NCBI RefSeq assembly: GCF_012935695.1
Contig: NZ_CP052859.1
Span: forward strand, 3,265,001 to 3,329,000
Source of the DNA: Pseudomonas sp. ADAK18
Lineage (GTDB): Bacteria; Pseudomonadota; Gammaproteobacteria; Pseudomonadales; Pseudomonadaceae
Direction: 5' to 3'
DNA: 64,000 nt
Position numbers and translations under genes: made by a program. Each line of letters opens with the position of its first letter. The stretch's first letter is position 1. The notes beneath the pieces were generated by a model. It was not told where the DNA came from. It saw nothing but the letters and a program-made list of their open reading frames with translations, and ran no database searches. Shown piece after piece: positions 43,962 through 52,257 of this stretch.

Positions 43962-46900
43962 TAAGAAAGCCTCCCAACCACCACACGATCAATGCCGCCG
44001 GCATCAAACACGGTGAGCCCGTCGTTGTTAAGCAGGGCTGAGCCGCCGGCTCCTGCGCTGCGAAGCGTGAATGTGCCAGCCTTGACGTTGATCTCCAGCA
44101 AGGGCAGGCCGGCAGCGTTAACCGCTTCAGACCGTAACGTCATCCCCAGAACGATCTCCTGGATGAATGCCTTATTGATCACTGCCGAGTTGATAAACAC
44201 CTGCCCACCGGAGACCACAAACGGCAGAATCAAACTGCCGGAGACCTCATCAACAATGGCGAAGCGCTGTGCAAACGCCAGAATCTCCGACGTTTCCCCG
44301 TCGCTGCCAAGCGCCAGACCTGCCATTACCTTTTTGCCGCCGACAATGGTCTGAGCCTTGATGGTGGTTTGTGCCGATACCTTGCCATTGAGCTGGACCA
44401 CGGTCTCGCTCACCTGCTGAACCGATGCGTTGGTTTGTCCAATGCTCGATTGCAGCGTTTCGGATGTCTTGGCTTGGGCTTCGTTGGCGGTGGCTTGCAC
44501 CCTCTTCTCAGCCACAAAGCTTGAGGTTGAATCCCACGCTTTGAGCGCCCCAGCCAACTCCCCCGCGCCGTCATCACCACGAACCGAAGCCCGTAGCGAT
44601 TCATTGCTCGATGCCTGCGCCGTGACCTTCCCGTCCAGGTTCGTGACCTTTGTGTCGAGCCCGGTAATAGCCAGGGCCTGGCCTGATACCTCATCCTCCA
44701 CCGAAGTCAGGTCGCTCTTGAGTTGCGTGATTTGGGTTGCAGCCGTCTCCCTGTTGGTGGCAACCACTTGTTCCAGAACAGTCAGTCCCGACTTGTTGTC
44801 GCCGACCTGGGCGCCGAGCGTGATCAACTGCTGCGCCATCGCCTCGCTTTCGGTTGCGCGTGTTTTGCGCTCAACCGCCAGATCAGCGGTGGATGTCCAC
44901 GCTTTCAAAGCCCCTGCCAACTCACCGCTACCGTCATCGCCTCGGGCCGCCGAACGCAACGCCTCGACCGATGTGGCGGTGGCCACGATCTTCCCGTCGA
45001 TCTCTTCGATCTTGGTACTGACCAGAGCAATCTGCTGGCTGAGCGCGTTCGTGGTTTCGAGGATCGTCCCGATGTCTTTCCAGTAGGTCGCATCCGGCGG
45101 CGTTACACCGGCGGGCACGGCCTGGGTGGCCTGGTAGATATGACCACCCTGCTGGACGAATGAACCCGCCGGATAAGGCTTGGCAGGATCGAACGGCGCA
45201 GCCCCAGTGATCTGGCCCAACAGGCCCTCAAGATCCGCCTTGGCCTCTTCCAGGCGCGCATTCACCGAGTCAGGCCCGTCGCCCGAAATCAACTCGATCT
45301 CTTCCCGCAGGCTTTGGTACAGCGCCCCCTTACCGATCTTGTCCGCAAAGTACTTCTCGTACTCCGACTGGTCCGAACTGGCCTGGCCGTTGACGGCTCC
45401 GGGCACGGGGAAGAACGGCCCGATGTTGCCGGTCCGATCCACCAGACGTGCCCAGAAGTAGAAGCTCGCGCCCGCCAGGATGTTCTGCATCTCGTGCTGG
45501 GCTTGCGGGTAGCTGAAGTCGCTCAGCTTGATCGCTGTCGTCAGGTCAGCCGACTGGCTATACCAGAGTTCCGTCCGCTGGGTGTCCTCCGCGCCTGATG
45601 GGAAGCCCCACTGAATGCCAATACCGTAAACCTTGCTGGTGGTGGTCAGAAACGACACCGCCGGCGGAAGGCCGGTTTTGCCTTCGAGGTTAGTCAGGTT
45701 GGAGCTTTTCCAGATCGACGAGATCTCAAACGCACTCACCGACCGTACGCGGGCCATATAGGCGCCCGAGTAAATGCCGGTGATGTCCACGCTGGTCGAG
45801 CCAGTGCGTTGCACCTTGATCCAGTTTCCGCTGTCCTTGCGCCACTCCACGTCATAAGCGACCGCGCCATTCACCGCAGGCCATGAGATGTTCATGGTGC
45901 TGATGGCGATGCCTTGGTTCACGGCGTAGGACGACGTCAGCGTGACGCTAGCCGGCGCCGGAACCACGGTGATCGGAATAACGCTGATCGGCCGCTCTTC
46001 CAGGCGAGCGCCGGTGTCGATATGAGCGAACTTGCTCGGATTGAACTCCAGGCCGGTGATTTCGTACTCACCCTCAGTCGTGCGAACAGTCTTAACTACC
46101 CGATACAGCTGGATAGCCAGGTCGTCAGCATCTATCGCCCACTGAAGTTGCGGCTCAGGCGTGACGCTGTACGGTGTTGTCACTGTTACATCGCGACCAC
46201 TTACAAACTCAACGGTACGAGCTTGGGCGCGCCCATTTGGCAAGTTGATGATGAGGCGGTCGCCCGCCTTAACTTGAGTATCTCGATCCAGTTTCACGAC
46301 GCGGCCAGCAGCAGCCGAGATTCGACCACCATTTGGGCGGCCGGCAATAAGCTCGTCGGCTACTGGTATCACGTACCCAGGCAGCGGGATGCGGCCCTCC
46401 ATCCCGGTCTTGAACGTAACCGTGCGGTCCTGGTTGTTGCTCAGTAGTATCCACTTACCGCGACGCTGAGCTTCTGACGCCCGAGTGCAGCCTATTGCTG
46501 ATATCTCAATTGGGCGATCTCGGTACCGCCGCTGTAGGGCGAGGTCCGTTACCGGTATGACGTCAGTGTCATAGTTGTTTGCAGGGTTGTCATAGCTCAC
46601 CAGGGCACGGCTGTAATGTGTATCTTTCTCTGCGCCGCCGTAGGTGAACTCCCCATCAATCACGTTCGATCGCGTGAATACATAATCGATGTCCTGCGCG
46701 CGCGGCATATCTGCCTGCATGCCCAAAGCACCTTGAGCCCAATAGGTCATGCCCCGGTAGATTGCTGCCAAGTCCCGCAGAATCACCCACGCCTCAGCCT
46801 TGCCTTGCAGGTTTATGTCGCAGAGAAACCTAGGCTCTTGCCCGCCCACGCCGTCCGGAACTAACTGATCGCAATACTGGGCAATACGATACATTTCCCA

Positions 46901-47827
46901 TTTGTCGACCATCCAAGGCTTGATGCGTTTACCAAGCCCGAAGCGCTCTTCGACGCAAAGACCGTAAGTCACGAATGCAGGATTGTTGGTCCAGGCCTGC
47001 TTGAAAGTGCCATCCCATACGCCGCTATACGTGCGAGACGTAGGATCATAGTTGGTCGGCACCGGCCATTTGCGAGCCTTGCACCTCACAGTCACCGCAG
47101 GAATATTCTGGAACTGCTGCGCATCGAACTCAACGTAGAGCAGAGCTGTGTTGGGATATCGCAGCTTGCGGTCAATGATCTCGGTGTAGCCGGCGATGTT
47201 CATCGTGTCTGCGATAGTGCCGGAGTTCTGGTTTGGGGTTAGCCGGCGAACTCTTACCATCCAGCCAGAGGTTGCCTTTGGCAGGTCAACACGAATCGAG
47301 CGCTGATAACCATTGGTGGTCTTTCCATCCACCGCGCCGAACTGTAGCTGCTGATATGCACCTCCATCGGCGGCCACATCAATGGCGTATTCAATGCGGT
47401 AGCCGTTGGTATTGCCGCTGCTATCCTGGCTGGCCAGGCGCGGCCAGCTAAGCCGTAGCCGAACTGCGGATAACTGAACATTGCTCAGCGCTCTTGCCCA
47501 TGGATTGTCGCTACGCAGCTCGACATTGACGGACGTCTCGTTCTCAATCGCCGGAATGCCAGAGATGTACGACTGCTCGATGCTGCCCGGCCGCCATTCC
47601 CACTTCACGTTGGTGAAGTTGTAGTTGCCACTGGCGTCTTGGATTGGTGTGTTGTCGAGGAAGATGTCGCGCGCCGTAGGGGTGCCGTCGAATTCCCCCT
47701 CACCAACAGCGATAAGTATCTTCGCAAGGTTTGTAGACTGAAGGCTGTCCGGCGCCTCTACTGGCGACTTCGGCTTGCTCTCGCCACCCTTCGCGCCGTG
47801 AATATCCGGTCGCTGTGCTGCGCCCAT
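43961..47827 (-). CDS. Host specificity protein J-like central tail tip protein
   Basis: This 1288-residue protein has the lambda J architecture: an N-terminal hub (GAKGGESKPKSPVEAPDSLQ), fibronectin type III-like domains in the middle, and a long coiled-coil region with repeats of about 120 residues (EALRSAARGDDGSGELAGAL and a second copy), then a C-terminal tip domain. It attaches the tail to the host. GGAGG stands before the ATG at 47827. It comes directly after the I-like gene, as in lambda. Confidence 0.93.
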   Translation of the reverse strand: MGAAQRPDIHGAKGGESKPKSPVEAPDSLQSTNLAKILIAVGEGEFDGTPTARDIFLDNTPIQDASGNYNFTNVKWEWRPGSIEQSYISGIPAIENETSVNVELRSDNPWARALSNVQLSAVRLRLSWPRLASQDSSGNTNGYRIEYAIDVAADGGAYQQLQFGAVDGKTTNGYQRSIRVDLPKATSGWMVRVRRLTPNQNSGTIADTMNIAGYTEIIDRKLRYPNTALLYVEFDAQQFQNIPAVTVRCKARKWPVPTNYDPTSRTYSGVWDGTFKQAWTNNPAFVTYGLCVEERFGLGKRIKPWMVDKWEMYRIAQYCDQLVPDGVGGQEPRFLCDINLQGKAEAWVILRDLAAIYRGMTYWAQGALGMQADMPRAQDIDYVFTRSNVIDGEFTYGGAEKDTHYSRALVSYDNPANNYDTDVIPVTDLALQRRYRDRPIEISAIGCTRASEAQRRGKWILLSNNQDRTVTFKTGMEGRIPLPGYVIPVADELIAGRPNGGRISAAAGRVVKLDRDTQVKAGDRLIINLPNGRAQARTVEFVSGRDVTVTTPYSVTPEPQLQWAIDADDLAIQLYRVVKTVRTTEGEYEITGLEFNPSKFAHIDTGARLEERPISVIPITVVPAPASVTLTSSYAVNQGIAISTMNISWPAVNGAVAYDVEWRKDSGNWIKVQRTGSTSVDITGIYSGAYMARVRSVSAFEISSIWKSSNLTNLEGKTGLPPAVSFLTTTSKVYGIGIQWGFPSGAEDTQRTELWYSQSADLTTAIKLSDFSYPQAQHEMQNILAGASFYFWARLVDRTGNIGPFFPVPGAVNGQASSDQSEYEKYFADKIGKGALYQSLREEIELISGDGPDSVNARLEEAKADLEGLLGQITGAAPFDPAKPYPAGSFVQQGGHIYQATQAVPAGVTPPDATYWKDIGTILETTNALSQQIALVSTKIEEIDGKIVATATSVEALRSAARGDDGSGELAGALKAWTSTADLAVERKTRATESEAMAQQLITLGAQVGDNKSGLTVLEQVVATNRETAATQITQLKSDLTSVEDEVSGQALAITGLDTKVTNLDGKVTAQASSNESLRASVRGDDGAGELAGALKAWDSTSSFVAEKRVQATANEAQAKTSETLQSSIGQTNASVQQVSETVVQLNGKVSAQTTIKAQTIVGGKKVMAGLALGSDGETSEILAFAQRFAIVDEVSGSLILPFVVSGGQVFINSAVINKAFIQEIVLGMTLRSEAVNAAGLPLLEINVKAGTFTLRSAGAGGSALLNNDGLTVFDAGGIDRVVVGRLS

Positions 47828-47843
47828 GCTTTCCTCCAGGCAA

Positions 47844-47866
47844 TAAAAAGCCGCCTTGGGCGGCTT
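47844..47866 (-). terminator. Terminator-like hairpin before J
   Basis: An aagccgcc/ggcggctt stem with a 1-2 base minimal loop is followed on the minus strand by TTTATTG and the J ribosome-binding site. Confidence 0.6.
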
Positions 47867-47882
47867 GTCTGTTGCGTTCAAT

Positions 47883-48473
47883 TTATGTTTTGTCTTCGGC
47901 GTAGATCGATGCCGAGATGATTGCCCCGCCCCACCGGCGATCCCCAATGCATATAGGCACGGGGTTGCCGCTAGCCGTGGTGTTCCGGGCTGAGCCGAAT
48001 GCGTATGACGGTAGATTCTCCGGGGCCGCGCTTTGCGACAGGCCCTTCGCTTGTGGGCTCAGCATTTGGATTACGCCGCCAGCCACAAGCGCGATGCCTG
48101 GCGCAGCAAGAAACTGCAATCCAGGTACAAAGGAGGCGGCTATCAACACGGCACCGATTACCGTCTGGAGTATGCCTGCACGCTTGCTCCCCTCAACAAC
48201 CGGCACGATCCGAATCTCCTTGGCTCCACTACGTCCTAGCTCGGCCGGGCCTACGTTCTTCTTGTTTCTGAAGATGGCGAATCGCATGCCAAGACTGTCG
48301 AGGCGCTTAACTTCCTCCTCAAAGCCTTCCAGGGTCGCATTCATCGCCCTGAAAACTTCCCAGCCAGATCCTGAATCGATCTGCCTGCGATGCAGGCGTC
48401 CGAACTTCCGAGCAAGAGATCCTGAAAGCTTGATTTCGGTCATGGGGGCGTAGTGCGCTGCCGTTGCTGCCAT
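47883..48473 (-). CDS. Tail assembly protein I-like
   Basis: This 196-residue protein matches the lambda TipI family: an N-terminal ubiquitin-like part (EIKLSGSLARKFGR), a hydrophobic Gly/Ala/Val-rich central region (IGAVLIAASFVPGLQFLAAPG) and a C-terminal conserved PICIGDRRWGGAI. It acts with K and J in building the tail tip. In lambda it adjoins K; here an immI-like cassette separates them. Confidence 0.9.
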   Translation of the reverse strand: MAATAAHYAPMTEIKLSGSLARKFGRLHRRQIDSGSGWEVFRAMNATLEGFEEEVKRLDSLGMRFAIFRNKKNVGPAELGRSGAKEIRIVPVVEGSKRAGILQTVIGAVLIAASFVPGLQFLAAPGIALVAGGVIQMLSPQAKGLSQSAAPENLPSYAFGSARNTTASGNPVPICIGDRRWGGAIISASIYAEDKT

Positions 48474-48489
48474 ATTTTTCTCCAGGCGT

Positions 48490-48511
48490 AAAAAAACCGC
48501 CCGGAGGCGGT
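48490..48511 (-). terminator. Terminator-like hairpin before I
   Basis: An accgcc/ggcggt stem is followed on the minus strand by seven T and the ribosome-binding site. Confidence 0.6.
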
Positions 48512-48528
48512 CACATTCGATCGTTAAT

Positions 48529-48876
48529 TCACAAGCAGCTGTTAAATGACTCCTTCAAGTCGGATCGCCCCAATTGCTGCCAGGCCATGCGCTGATAAAG
48601 CTTTACTGAGCTCCCTGAAGCGCTGCGCTTGATGTCCAGTACGTCGTCGGTTTGCCCGTTCATTTCACTGCCCGCAACGATTCGATAGCCATCAGTGGTT
48701 TCGCTCATGACTGAGCTAGAACGATAATCCTGCCATGACGGATACACGCACAGGGCGTATGCCTTAGGGCTTTTCTTGGTGGTAGCCGAAAGCTCTGGCG
48801 CCCCCCTGAGTAGATCGGATGGTGTCGAGCACCCCGCCAGCGCAACCAAGGCCAGAGCCCCTATGAATAGCTTCAT
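48529..48876 (-). CDS. Phage-encoded lipoprotein (cargo candidate)
   Basis: This 115-residue precursor has a signal peptide and lipobox LAGC near residue 16; the mature protein has about 100 residues with two Cys. It is downstream of the antirepressor cassette and bounded by hairpins. Phage lipoproteins of this size often block receptors or DNA entry (superinfection exclusion), but no specific family is recognised. Confidence 0.75.
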   Translation of the reverse strand: MKLFIGALALVALAGCSTPSDLLRGAPELSATTKKSPKAYALCVYPSWQDYRSSSVMSETTDGYRIVAGSEMNGQTDDVLDIKRSASGSSVKLYQRMAWQQLGRSDLKESFNSCL

Positions 48877-48931
48877 GTCGTTCCCTCGTTGAGATATGGA
48901 GAGACTTTATCACCAACAAGGGAGCAACACG

Positions 48932-48953
48932 AAAGCCCCGCATGGGCGGGGTT
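48932..48953 (-). terminator. Terminator-like hairpin before the lipoprotein gene
   Basis: A ccccgc/gcgggg stem with a loop of about four bases and flanking A/T lies 56 bases before the lipoprotein start. Confidence 0.55.
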
Positions 48954-48970
48954 CTTCGGTTCGTGGGGAG

Positions 48971-49486
48971 TCAGTTCAACTGAAGCGTGTGCTGTCCATC
49001 GTGCTGGATCGCAAGAATCTTGCCTTCAAGCCCCGGCTTCTTGATTTGCCAGCGGCGCAAGGTCTTCCCGGCGAAGCTAGCAATTCCATGCTCCTGCTGA
49101 TATTCGAGCATCAGGTGATTTCGGAGATGCTCATACGAAAGACTTCTGTTCTGTAGTTCTTTGGTCATCCAGTTAAAAGCATCAATGAATGCCTCTTTCC
49201 AGATTGCGGCCTTTTCGCCAGTGAAGCCCATGACCAAGAACATATAGCCATCCTTGGTCATCGTGAACATGCGCTGCTCTTTCCCTTGCTCATTGAAATA
49301 GGAGGACTCCCCAAAATTGGTGAGTCGGAATTTCTTGGAGCACTTCAGGTTGTCGATGGCCCTCAATACTCGGTCATGCCGCTTCCCGAACCTCTCAGCA
49401 ATGCGGAGCGAGTCTGTAGTGGGTTTGCCGTCATCGCACTTAACCAGTTCGCGATAATCATCTTCCGTCAAAATCAAGTCTGTCAT
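48971..49486 (-). CDS. Rha-family phage regulatory protein
   Basis: This 171-residue protein has the Rha N-terminal domain (DSLRIAERFGKRHDRVLRAID, then FRLTNF, YFNEQGKEQRMFTMTKDGYMFLVMGFTG). Rha proteins affect phage growth in hosts lacking IHF and often act as antirepressor-like modules. GGAGG precedes the ATG at 49486, which overlaps the previous stop. Confidence 0.88.
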   Translation of the reverse strand: MTDLILTEDDYRELVKCDDGKPTTDSLRIAERFGKRHDRVLRAIDNLKCSKKFRLTNFGESSYFNEQGKEQRMFTMTKDGYMFLVMGFTGEKAAIWKEAFIDAFNWMTKELQNRSLSYEHLRNHLMLEYQQEHGIASFAGKTLRRWQIKKPGLEGKILAIQHDGQHTLQLN

Positions 49487-49701
49487 GCAGCCACCTCCGC
49501 ACACATTGCGCTCGGAGCGCCAGGATTGAAGCCGTCCAGCGGCATCAGGCTTTTCTCGCTGACCGAATAGCGCTTGCCCTCCACCAGCATCAGCCAGTTT
49601 TCTTCGACCTTGCGGATCAGTTGGCCGGAGCGACCGACCAGATTTGGCCGCTCCGGCATCAGGATCAGGGCGCGACCACCTGCTTTGAGGGTGAAGTTCA
49701 T
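49483..49701 (-). CDS. Small hypothetical phage protein
   Basis: This 72-residue protein starts in an overlap with the antirepressor stop and ends in an overlap with the Rha start, so it is part of the arc-ant-rha unit. It has no recognised domain. The middle segment (GRSGQLIRKVEENWLMLVEGKRYSVSE) looks like a small beta protein. Confidence 0.65.
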   Translation of the reverse strand: MNFTLKAGGRALILMPERPNLVGRSGQLIRKVEENWLMLVEGKRYSVSEKSLMPLDGFNPGAPSAMCAEVAA

Positions 49702-50654
49702 GCTACCGCCCCCGAATCAACCGCGTAGCGATGCGGGTCTTCGACGACACGATTCAAGCCGGTGACGAAGCTGCTGATCCCGCTCAGCTTATTGCGGTAG
49801 GTCGCCAGCTCCCATTGGGCAGCGTCGACAACGTAACCGGCACGCTGAAGTTCGAAGATGATCAGTTCGCAAAGCGAGTCGTGGTGGTAGCCGACATCCT
49901 CAAGCCGAACGTCCAGCCATGCCCGACCATCGCCCCGATCCGTCAGCATCCCCTGGCGACGGCCGGCGAGCGCCTGAATCGGGAAGTGAATATTCAACCG
50001 CTCCGATTTTTGCTCACGCGGAAGGTATTCACCCTCAAGCACCACATAAGCAGCAATGAAGTTGCGTGCGGAGTCCAGTTGATCGGCTGGAATGTCCGCT
50101 GCCGAACGAACGCCGAATGCTGCGTGGGTCTGCGCCCAGATTTTTGCGGTAGCGCGGCGCTGAGCTGGAGCAGGGAGATTCGACACCTTCCCCTTCACCA
50201 CTGCGCCCAGCATGTGAAATCCGTCCGTGCCGATGGTTTGTCCGAGGACGGTCATCGCCTGATCGGGACCGCGATGGTTAACCGCATGACCTTCGTTCCA
50301 GTAGGCCCAGAGTGCATCGTCACACTCATCCTGATAGGCCAGCACGTTTTTGCGCAGGTCGTCTCGCACTTTGCTCGCGTGAATCGACATCAGCCAGCCA
50401 GGAAGCTTTTTCAATGGAAGGCAAGACATCTCGTACTGCTTACCGTCGACACCAGTTGTCACGATCATCGTGATAACTGAATTGAATCGACCTGAAGTCA
50501 ACTTGGCGTGCTGTGCCTGCCAGGCTAGCCCCATGCCTTCTACAACCGGCTTCATTGGAACGAATGGCTGACCATCGTGCTCGACAAGCAGAAGCTTGGC
50601 CGAACGGAACGGGATGACATTGGATTTCGCTACAGCTGTGCTAATATCGCTCAT
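49698..50654 (-). CDS. P22 antirepressor-like protein (Ant)
   Basis: This 318-residue protein begins with the P22_AR_N-type domain (VIPFRSAKLLLVEHDGQPFVPMKPVVEGMGL, MSCLPLKKLPGWLMSI), as in P22 Ant, which inactivates the phage repressor. It lies behind an Arc-like gene. The ATG at 50654 is chosen because GAGGAA precedes it and the predicted antisense RNA covers exactly this site; a start at 50744 within arc lacks a ribosome-binding site. It may trigger induction when its own repressors are lost. Confidence 0.85.
   Translation of the reverse strand: MSDISTAVAKSNVIPFRSAKLLLVEHDGQPFVPMKPVVEGMGLAWQAQHAKLTSGRFNSVITMIVTTGVDGKQYEMSCLPLKKLPGWLMSIHASKVRDDLRKNVLAYQDECDDALWAYWNEGHAVNHRGPDQAMTVLGQTIGTDGFHMLGAVVKGKVSNLPAPAQRRATAKIWAQTHAAFGVRSAADIPADQLDSARNFIAAYVVLEGEYLPREQKSERLNIHFPIQALAGRRQGMLTDRGDGRAWLDVRLEDVGYHHDSLCELIIFELQRAGYVVDAAQWELATYRNKLSGISSFVTGLNRVVEDPHRYAVDSGAVA
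50620..50647 (+). promoter_or_regulatory. Predicted promoter of a sar-like antisense RNA
   Basis: TTGGAT (50620-50625) and TAATAT (50642-50647) are 16 bases apart on the plus strand, inside the start of the antirepressor gene and directed against it. The start point would fall near 50654. Confidence 0.5.
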
Positions 50655-50723
50655 GACGATTTCTTCCTCGAAGTTGATCTCGTTAACCCCAACCTCAGCG
50701 CCGGCCAGCGCTGGGGTTTTTTT
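50654..50723 (+). ncRNA. Predicted sar-like antisense RNA against the antirepressor start
   Basis: A transcript from the promoter at 50620-50647 to the terminator at 50693-50723 would be about 70 bases long and complementary to the ribosome-binding site and start codon region of the antirepressor mRNA. P22 sar, which represses ant, is of the same size and lies in the same arc-ant gap. This is inferred from layout and signals. Confidence 0.5.
50693..50723 (+). terminator. Intrinsic terminator facing the arc gene
   Basis: A 9-bp stem (cctcagcgc / gcgctgggg, one G-U pair) with a 6-base loop is followed by seven T on the plus strand. No plus-strand gene ends here, which points to a small antisense transcript. 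Confidence 0.8.
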
Positions 50724-50883
50724 ATGCATGTTTGATTTGTTCATCTCGCTGCATTGCCTCCCTTAGCGCCTTCCCTACGAGCCAGTTCTGACTGCGCTCT
50801 TCTTGTTGTGCCTTTTTTTCAAGCCAAGCCTTGATCTCTGGCTCCGCACGGAAAATCACCTGCTGCATTTCTCTAACTTTCAT
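50722..50883 (-). CDS. Arc-like ribbon-helix-helix repressor
   Basis: This 53-residue protein, the exact length of P22 Arc, has a short beta strand (MQQVIFRAE) and two helices (PEIKAWLEKKAQQEE, NWLVGKALREAM) typical of ribbon-helix-helix repressors. AAGGAG precedes the ATG at 50883. It is the first gene of the antirepressor unit and probably represses the promoter at 50920-50948. Confidence 0.8.
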   Translation of the reverse strand: MKVREMQQVIFRAEPEIKAWLEKKAQQEERSQNWLVGKALREAMQRDEQIKHA

Positions 50884-50895
50884 ACCCTCTCCTTG

Positions 50896-50963
50896 TGCAT
50901 CACCGTTGTGCACAGCTCAAATGTATAACGGTGATGCATTGTCGTCAATACCACCGTGATGCA
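50896..50963. promoter_or_regulatory. Operator region with three TGCATCACCGTT-like sites and the ant promoter
   Basis: Sites at 50896-50907, 50927-50938 (inverted) and 50953-50963 (inverted) share TGCATCAC(C/G)GT. The middle site lies within the spacer of a minus-strand promoter: TTGACG (50943-50948), 17 bases, TACATT (50920-50925). The divergent repressors presumably bind here. Confidence 0.7.
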
Positions 50964-51009
50964 TTCTCTTGTAAATAGTTAGTCAAATTTGGTTTTACTG
51001 AAGGTTTAC

Positions 51010-51438
51010 ATGAGCCGCACAGATCCCCAATTCAATCTCCGAATCCCGGAAGCTCTGCGTGACCAGGTCATGGCCGCCGCAAAGGAGAATGGCCGCTCGG
51101 CGACTGCGGAAATACTCGCCAGACTTGAACTGAGCTTCATTGGCGAAGCGCCTCAGCAAGATCTGATTCCAGCATCAAGAGCCAAGGCAATGGCAAGCAT
51201 TGCCCGCCAGAGCGTTCCTTCGATCATAAAAAAACGGGTGCTGGAGGGAGTCAATAGATCTGTCTCCATGGGACATTCCTCCGCCCACATTGATCTGAAG
51301 GACTTAGAGATGGAGGCAATGCCGGAGGCAGATGCGAAAGGCATCATGAATGCCTTTACCGAATGGCTGGAAGCAGCCGGATACAACACTGAATGGGATG
51401 GCCCAGAGCATCTATCAGTCTGGTTTGACGAGTTTTAA
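51010..51438 (+). CDS. Arc/Mnt-family repressor, divergent
   Basis: This 142-residue protein has an N-terminal ribbon-helix-helix domain (DPQFNLRIPEALRDQVMAAA, ENGRSATAEILARLE) very close in pattern to Arc and Mnt, plus about 90 further residues of unknown role. It is the only gene of this cassette on the plus strand, as mnt is opposite to arc-ant in P22. It should hold the antirepressor promoter off in the lysogen. Confidence 0.85.
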   Translation: MSRTDPQFNLRIPEALRDQVMAAAKENGRSATAEILARLELSFIGEAPQQDLIPASRAKAMASIARQSVPSIIKKRVLEGVNRSVSMGHSSAHIDLKDLEMEAMPEADAKGIMNAFTEWLEAAGYNTEWDGPEHLSVWFDEF

Positions 51439-51463
51439 TACTAACCCGGCCCGCGGGACTTTC

Positions 51464-52255
51464 TCATTCCGTCTGGTTAGTTCTAAGGTGAGGAGTTACC
51501 CCTGCCGCCGCTTTGTGCCTGAGGATCAGGCGTGTTCGGTCATGCCAGGGCCCGCCGTAGACAATGATCTCGGACGGCCTGCCGTATAGGTGATGCAGCA
51601 GGAACGGCCCAGGGCCGAAAGTGCCTGACTCTCCGTCGGGTAGTGCAGGATCAGTGCCCAGGTAAATCCCGGCGTGGTTCGGGTGAACCGTCCGGCCCAC
51701 ATGCATAACGATCAGATCCCCGCGCTGCGGCCGGTCGACGCGAACAAAGCCGGCGGCCTCGTAATGCTGCTCGTATAGGCTCGCGTTCTCCGCACTCTCC
51801 CACCAGCCATCGGTGCGCTGGAAGGCTTCGAACTCCAGCCCCCACTCACGTTGGTACCAATCCGCGCAGACCTGCCAGCAGTCCCAGGCACCATGTACGA
51901 ACGGGCGCTTGAGCAGCGGCGTGCTGCCAGTCGGCGTGATGGTGCGCAGGTCGCCCTCAGGCCACGACAGGATGTGCCAGGGCAAGGCGGTGGCCTCGCA
52001 CATGGCCAGATCTCGAGGTGACGGCCTGCTGGTAGCGTCTGGATGTGAATGCACAATGCCGATCACCTCGCCCCTATCTTCGGCTGCCGCGTACTCTTCG
52101 GGATCAATGCGGAACTCTTCCGAAGGCTCCAGCGCCGTGTTGAGGCAAGGTACATAAATCTGTTTTCGGCCAACCGCAATGATCAGTCCGCAACTTTCGC
52201 GCGGATACTCAGATGCAGCATGCGATTGCATAGCGGCTAAAATATTCTTTTGCAT
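51464..52255 (-). CDS. Tail assembly protein K-like (JAMM plus NlpC/P60)
   Basis: This 263-residue protein has an N-terminal JAMM metallopeptidase motif (GIVHSHPDATSRPSPRDLAMC) and a C-terminal NlpC/P60 part with Cys in HGAWDCWQVCADWY and His in VHPNHAGIYLG, the lambda K architecture. It probably processes tail proteins or cuts peptidoglycan during entry. GGAG precedes the ATG at 52255. Confidence 0.92.
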   Translation of the reverse strand: MQKNILAAMQSHAASEYPRESCGLIIAVGRKQIYVPCLNTALEPSEEFRIDPEEYAAAEDRGEVIGIVHSHPDATSRPSPRDLAMCEATALPWHILSWPEGDLRTITPTGSTPLLKRPFVHGAWDCWQVCADWYQREWGLEFEAFQRTDGWWESAENASLYEQHYEAAGFVRVDRPQRGDLIVMHVGRTVHPNHAGIYLGTDPALPDGESGTFGPGPFLLHHLYGRPSEIIVYGGPWHDRTRLILRHKAAAGVTPHLRTNQTE

Positions 52256-52257
52256 CG

